Part shown: in pieces, positions 5,445 to 7,342 of the stretch
Layout: every line of letters starts with the position of its first letter
How positions within the stretch are numbered: position 1 is the first letter of the stretch
From: Kiritimatiellia bacterium
GTDB lineage: Bacteria; Verrucomicrobiota; Kiritimatiellia; UBA8416
Length of the DNA stretch: 7,342 bases
Reading direction: 5' to 3'
NCBI GenBank assembly: GCA_007126175.1
Contig: SLBU01000182.1
Coordinates: 1 to 7,342, forward strand
Position numbers and translations under genes: made by a program
Notes under the pieces: generated by a model
Database searches by the model: none
What the model saw: only the letters and a program-made list of their open reading frames with translations
Told to the model about the DNA's origin: nothing

Positions 5445-7342
5445 TCAACCCTTTGCCAGCGCAGCTTGCGCTGCCGCCAGACGAGCAATCGGCACCCGGT
5501 ACGGGCTGCAGGAAACATAGTCGAATCCAAGTTCGTGGCAGAAGGCCACCGACTTGGGATCACCACCATGCTCGCCGCAAATACCGATCTTGATGTTCTT
5601 GCGGGTCTTGCGCCCCAGATCAACACCGATCTGCACCAAACGACCAACGCCATCACGATCCAGCACGGTGAACGGGTCATACTCGTAAATTCCCTTGTTC
5701 ACATAGTCACCTAGGAACTTACCAGCATCGTCACGCGAAAAACCGCAACCCATCTGCGTCAGATCATTCGTACCAAAGCTGAAGAACTCAGCCTCCTCGG
5801 CAATCTGGTCAGCCGTCACCGCAGCACGCGGAACTTCGATCATCGTACCGATCAACACGTTGAGTTTCTTGCCCTTGGCCTTCTCAACCGCCGCAATCGT
5901 CTCGGTAATAATCGCCTTCTGGATCGAAAGCTCCTTCACGTTGCCAACCAATGGCACCATGATCTCAGGCTTCGAACCCTTGACAGACGCCGCCGCCTCG
6001 CAGATCGCCTGCACCTGCATCGCGGTAACTTCCGGATAGCTCATGCCTAGACGGCAACCACGATGACCCAGCATCGGGTTAAACTCATGCAGCGACTCCA
6101 CCAGCGCCTTGACCTGGGCAGGCTTCACCCCCATCTCCTTGGCCATTGCAGACTGACCGGCCGCATCGTGCGGCAGGAACTCATGCAGCGGCGGATCCAG
6201 CAAACGCACGGTGCAAGGCAGCCCCTTGAGCGCCTTGAAGATGCCTGCAAAATCCTTGCGTTGCAGCGGCAACAACTCCTTGAGCGCCTGACGGTACTGC
6301 TTGATTGCAGCCAACGCAGCAGCTGACTCGACCTTGGTCAGACTGCTGTCTGCCTTGACGGCCTTCTCAACCGCATCCAGGTTTTCTGTCGCGTATCCGT
6401 CCTTGAGCTGCTTCACCGTCTCCGCCACCAGAATCAACCGGCGGAAGGAAACGATACGGCTGCCCTCGAAGAACATGTGCTCTGTACGGCAAAGACCAAT
6501 ACCTTCTGCACCAAATTTCACGGCCACAGCCGTATCATGCGGCGTATCCGCATTCGTGCGTACCTTCAACTTGCGATACTTGTCCGCCAAGGCCATGATC
6601 TGACCGAATGGTCCCGTCAAGGCCGGATCAACGGAATCAATCGCACCAGCATATACGGCACCCGTCGAACCATTCAGCGAAATCCAGTCGCCTTCCTTCA
6701 GCGTCGCCTTCTTGACAACCAGCTTCTTGGCCTTGTAGTCAATCACGACATCGCCGGCACCCGCCACACAGCAGGTACCCATGCCGCGCGCAACCACTGC
6801 CGCATGCGATGTCATACCACCCCGCGCCGTCAGAATGCCCTTGGCCACAGCCATACCACCGATATCCTCGGGGCTGGTCTCGATGCGGCACAGAATCACC
6901 GCTTTACCCTCGGCAGCCCATTTCTCGGCCACCTCAGCATTGAAAACAATCTGACCGGTCGCCGCGCCAGGCGAGGCTGGCAGACCAACCGTCAACTTCG
7001 TGGCTTTATCTTCCGAGGCCTTCACAAAGACCGGGTGCAACAACTGATCCAAGGCCGATGGCTCCACGCGCATCACAGCTTCCTTCTCCGAAATCAGCTT
7101 CTCAGCCACGAGGTCGGTGGCAATCTTCACGGCAGCCGCTGCGGTACGCTTACCGTTACGCGTCTGCAACATGTACAGCTTGCCATCATCAATCGTAAAC
7201 TCCAGATCCTGCATGTCGCGGTAATGCTTCTCGAGCCTGATGCGAATGGCATCCAATTCCTTGAATACCTTGGGCATCGCTTCCTGCAGCGATGGGAAAT
7301 TCGCCTTGCGATCCGCCTCGGCAACCCCTTGGGACTTGGCCC
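5445..7342 (-). CDS. ppdK: Pyruvate, phosphate dikinase, C-terminal 631 residues (5' partial)
   Basis: This cytoplasmic enzyme interconverts pyruvate, ATP and phosphate with PEP, AMP and pyrophosphate, serving glycolysis or gluconeogenesis. The frame is open to the window edge. Numbering visible residues from the codon at 7340-7338, the end of the nucleotide-binding part (EKHYRDMQDLEFT, LQTRNGKRT) comes first. Then comes the swivelling domain GGMTSHAAVVARGMG with phospho-acceptor His179, next to the Thr that is a regulatory site in plant enzymes. Last is the PEP/pyruvate TIM barrel. Equivalents of the known catalytic residues of the Clostridium symbiosum enzyme are present: R261, R379, E502, N525, D526 and C588 (in GICGEHGGDP). 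Judging by that ~874-residue enzyme, about 275 N-terminal residues with the ATP-grasp core lie outside. The His-to-Cys distance is ~33 residues longer than in that enzyme because of an insertion at ~313-346. The ICGEHGGDP ending favours PPDK over PEP synthase. The stop is TGA at 5447-5445. Confidence 0.97.
   Translation of the reverse strand, partial: AKSQGVAEADRKANFPSLQEAMPKVFKELDAIRIRLEKHYRDMQDLEFTIDDGKLYMLQTRNGKRTAAAAVKIATDLVAEKLISEKEAVMRVEPSALDQLLHPVFVKASEDKATKLTVGLPASPGAATGQIVFNAEVAEKWAAEGKAVILCRIETSPEDIGGMAVAKGILTARGGMTSHAAVVARGMGTCCVAGAGDVVIDYKAKKLVVKKATLKEGDWISLNGSTGAVYAGAIDSVDPALTGPFGQIMALADKYRKLKVRTNADTPHDTAVAVKFGAEGIGLCRTEHMFFEGSRIVSFRRLILVAETVKQLKDGYATENLDAVEKAVKADSSLTKVESAAALAAIKQYRQALKELLPLQRKDFAGIFKALKGLPCTVRLLDPPLHEFLPHDAAGQSAMAKEMGVKPAQVKALVESLHEFNPMLGHRGCRLGMSYPEVTAMQVQAICEAAASVKGSKPEIMVPLVGNVKELSIQKAIITETIAAVEKAKGKKLNVLIGTMIEVPRAAVTADQIAEEAEFFSFGTNDLTQMGCGFSRDDAGKFLGDYVNKGIYEYDPFTVLDRDGVGRLVQIGVDLGRKTRKNIKIGICGEHGGDPKSVAFCHELGFDYVSCSPYRVPIARLAAAQAALAKG

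Noticed and set aside
1..7342. CRISPR array, tRNA or rRNA
   Set aside because: I saw no regularly spaced repeats and no cloverleaf or rRNA-like stretches; nearly all the window is coding.

Overview
The window is bacterial: dense genes, short spacers, an intrinsic terminator and a bacterial RAYT/IS200-type transposase scrap. It holds three long genes, two of them cut by the window edges. The sequence is GC-rich (judged by eye). Gene content (SWIM-type SNF2 ATPase, SLC13 permease with TrkA-C domains, PPDK) is widespread. A PVC-group or similar Gram-negative host is my weak guess, resting only on general familiarity with such sequences.

Layout. (1) Positions 1-3076, plus strand: the 3' part of a gene for a SWI2/SNF2-family ATPase, with a CxCx9CxH SWIM zinc-binding motif close to the left edge and a complete helicase-like motor at the C-terminus. 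The frame is open through position 2, so the true start is outside the window. (2) Positions 3077-3503: a 427-base spacer with no intact gene. It contains two diverged copies of a ~33-base sequence, a 7-base inverted repeat, a strong imperfect palindrome (3321-3353), a candidate sigma70 promoter, and a 29-codon remnant of the N-terminus of a REP-associated (RAYT/IS200-like, Y1) transposase. (3) Positions 3504-5300, plus strand: a complete 598-residue SLC13/DASS-type permease with two TrkA-C (RCK_C) domains between its two membrane halves. (4) Positions 5301-5444: a short convergent spacer with an intrinsic terminator at 5390-5422. (5) Positions 5445-7342, minus strand: the C-terminal two thirds of pyruvate, phosphate dikinase; its N-terminal ATP-grasp part lies beyond the right edge.

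The three genes do not form an obvious pathway. The permease and ppdK converge and are not in one operon, and the SNF2 gene is separated from the permease by the repeat-rich spacer. The most unusual part is that spacer: the decayed transposase reading frame stops one base before the permease start codon and contains its likely ribosome binding site, so a mobile-element remnant seems to have become the 5' leader of the permease. I found no convincing new multi-gene system; the flanking genes belong to well-known families.
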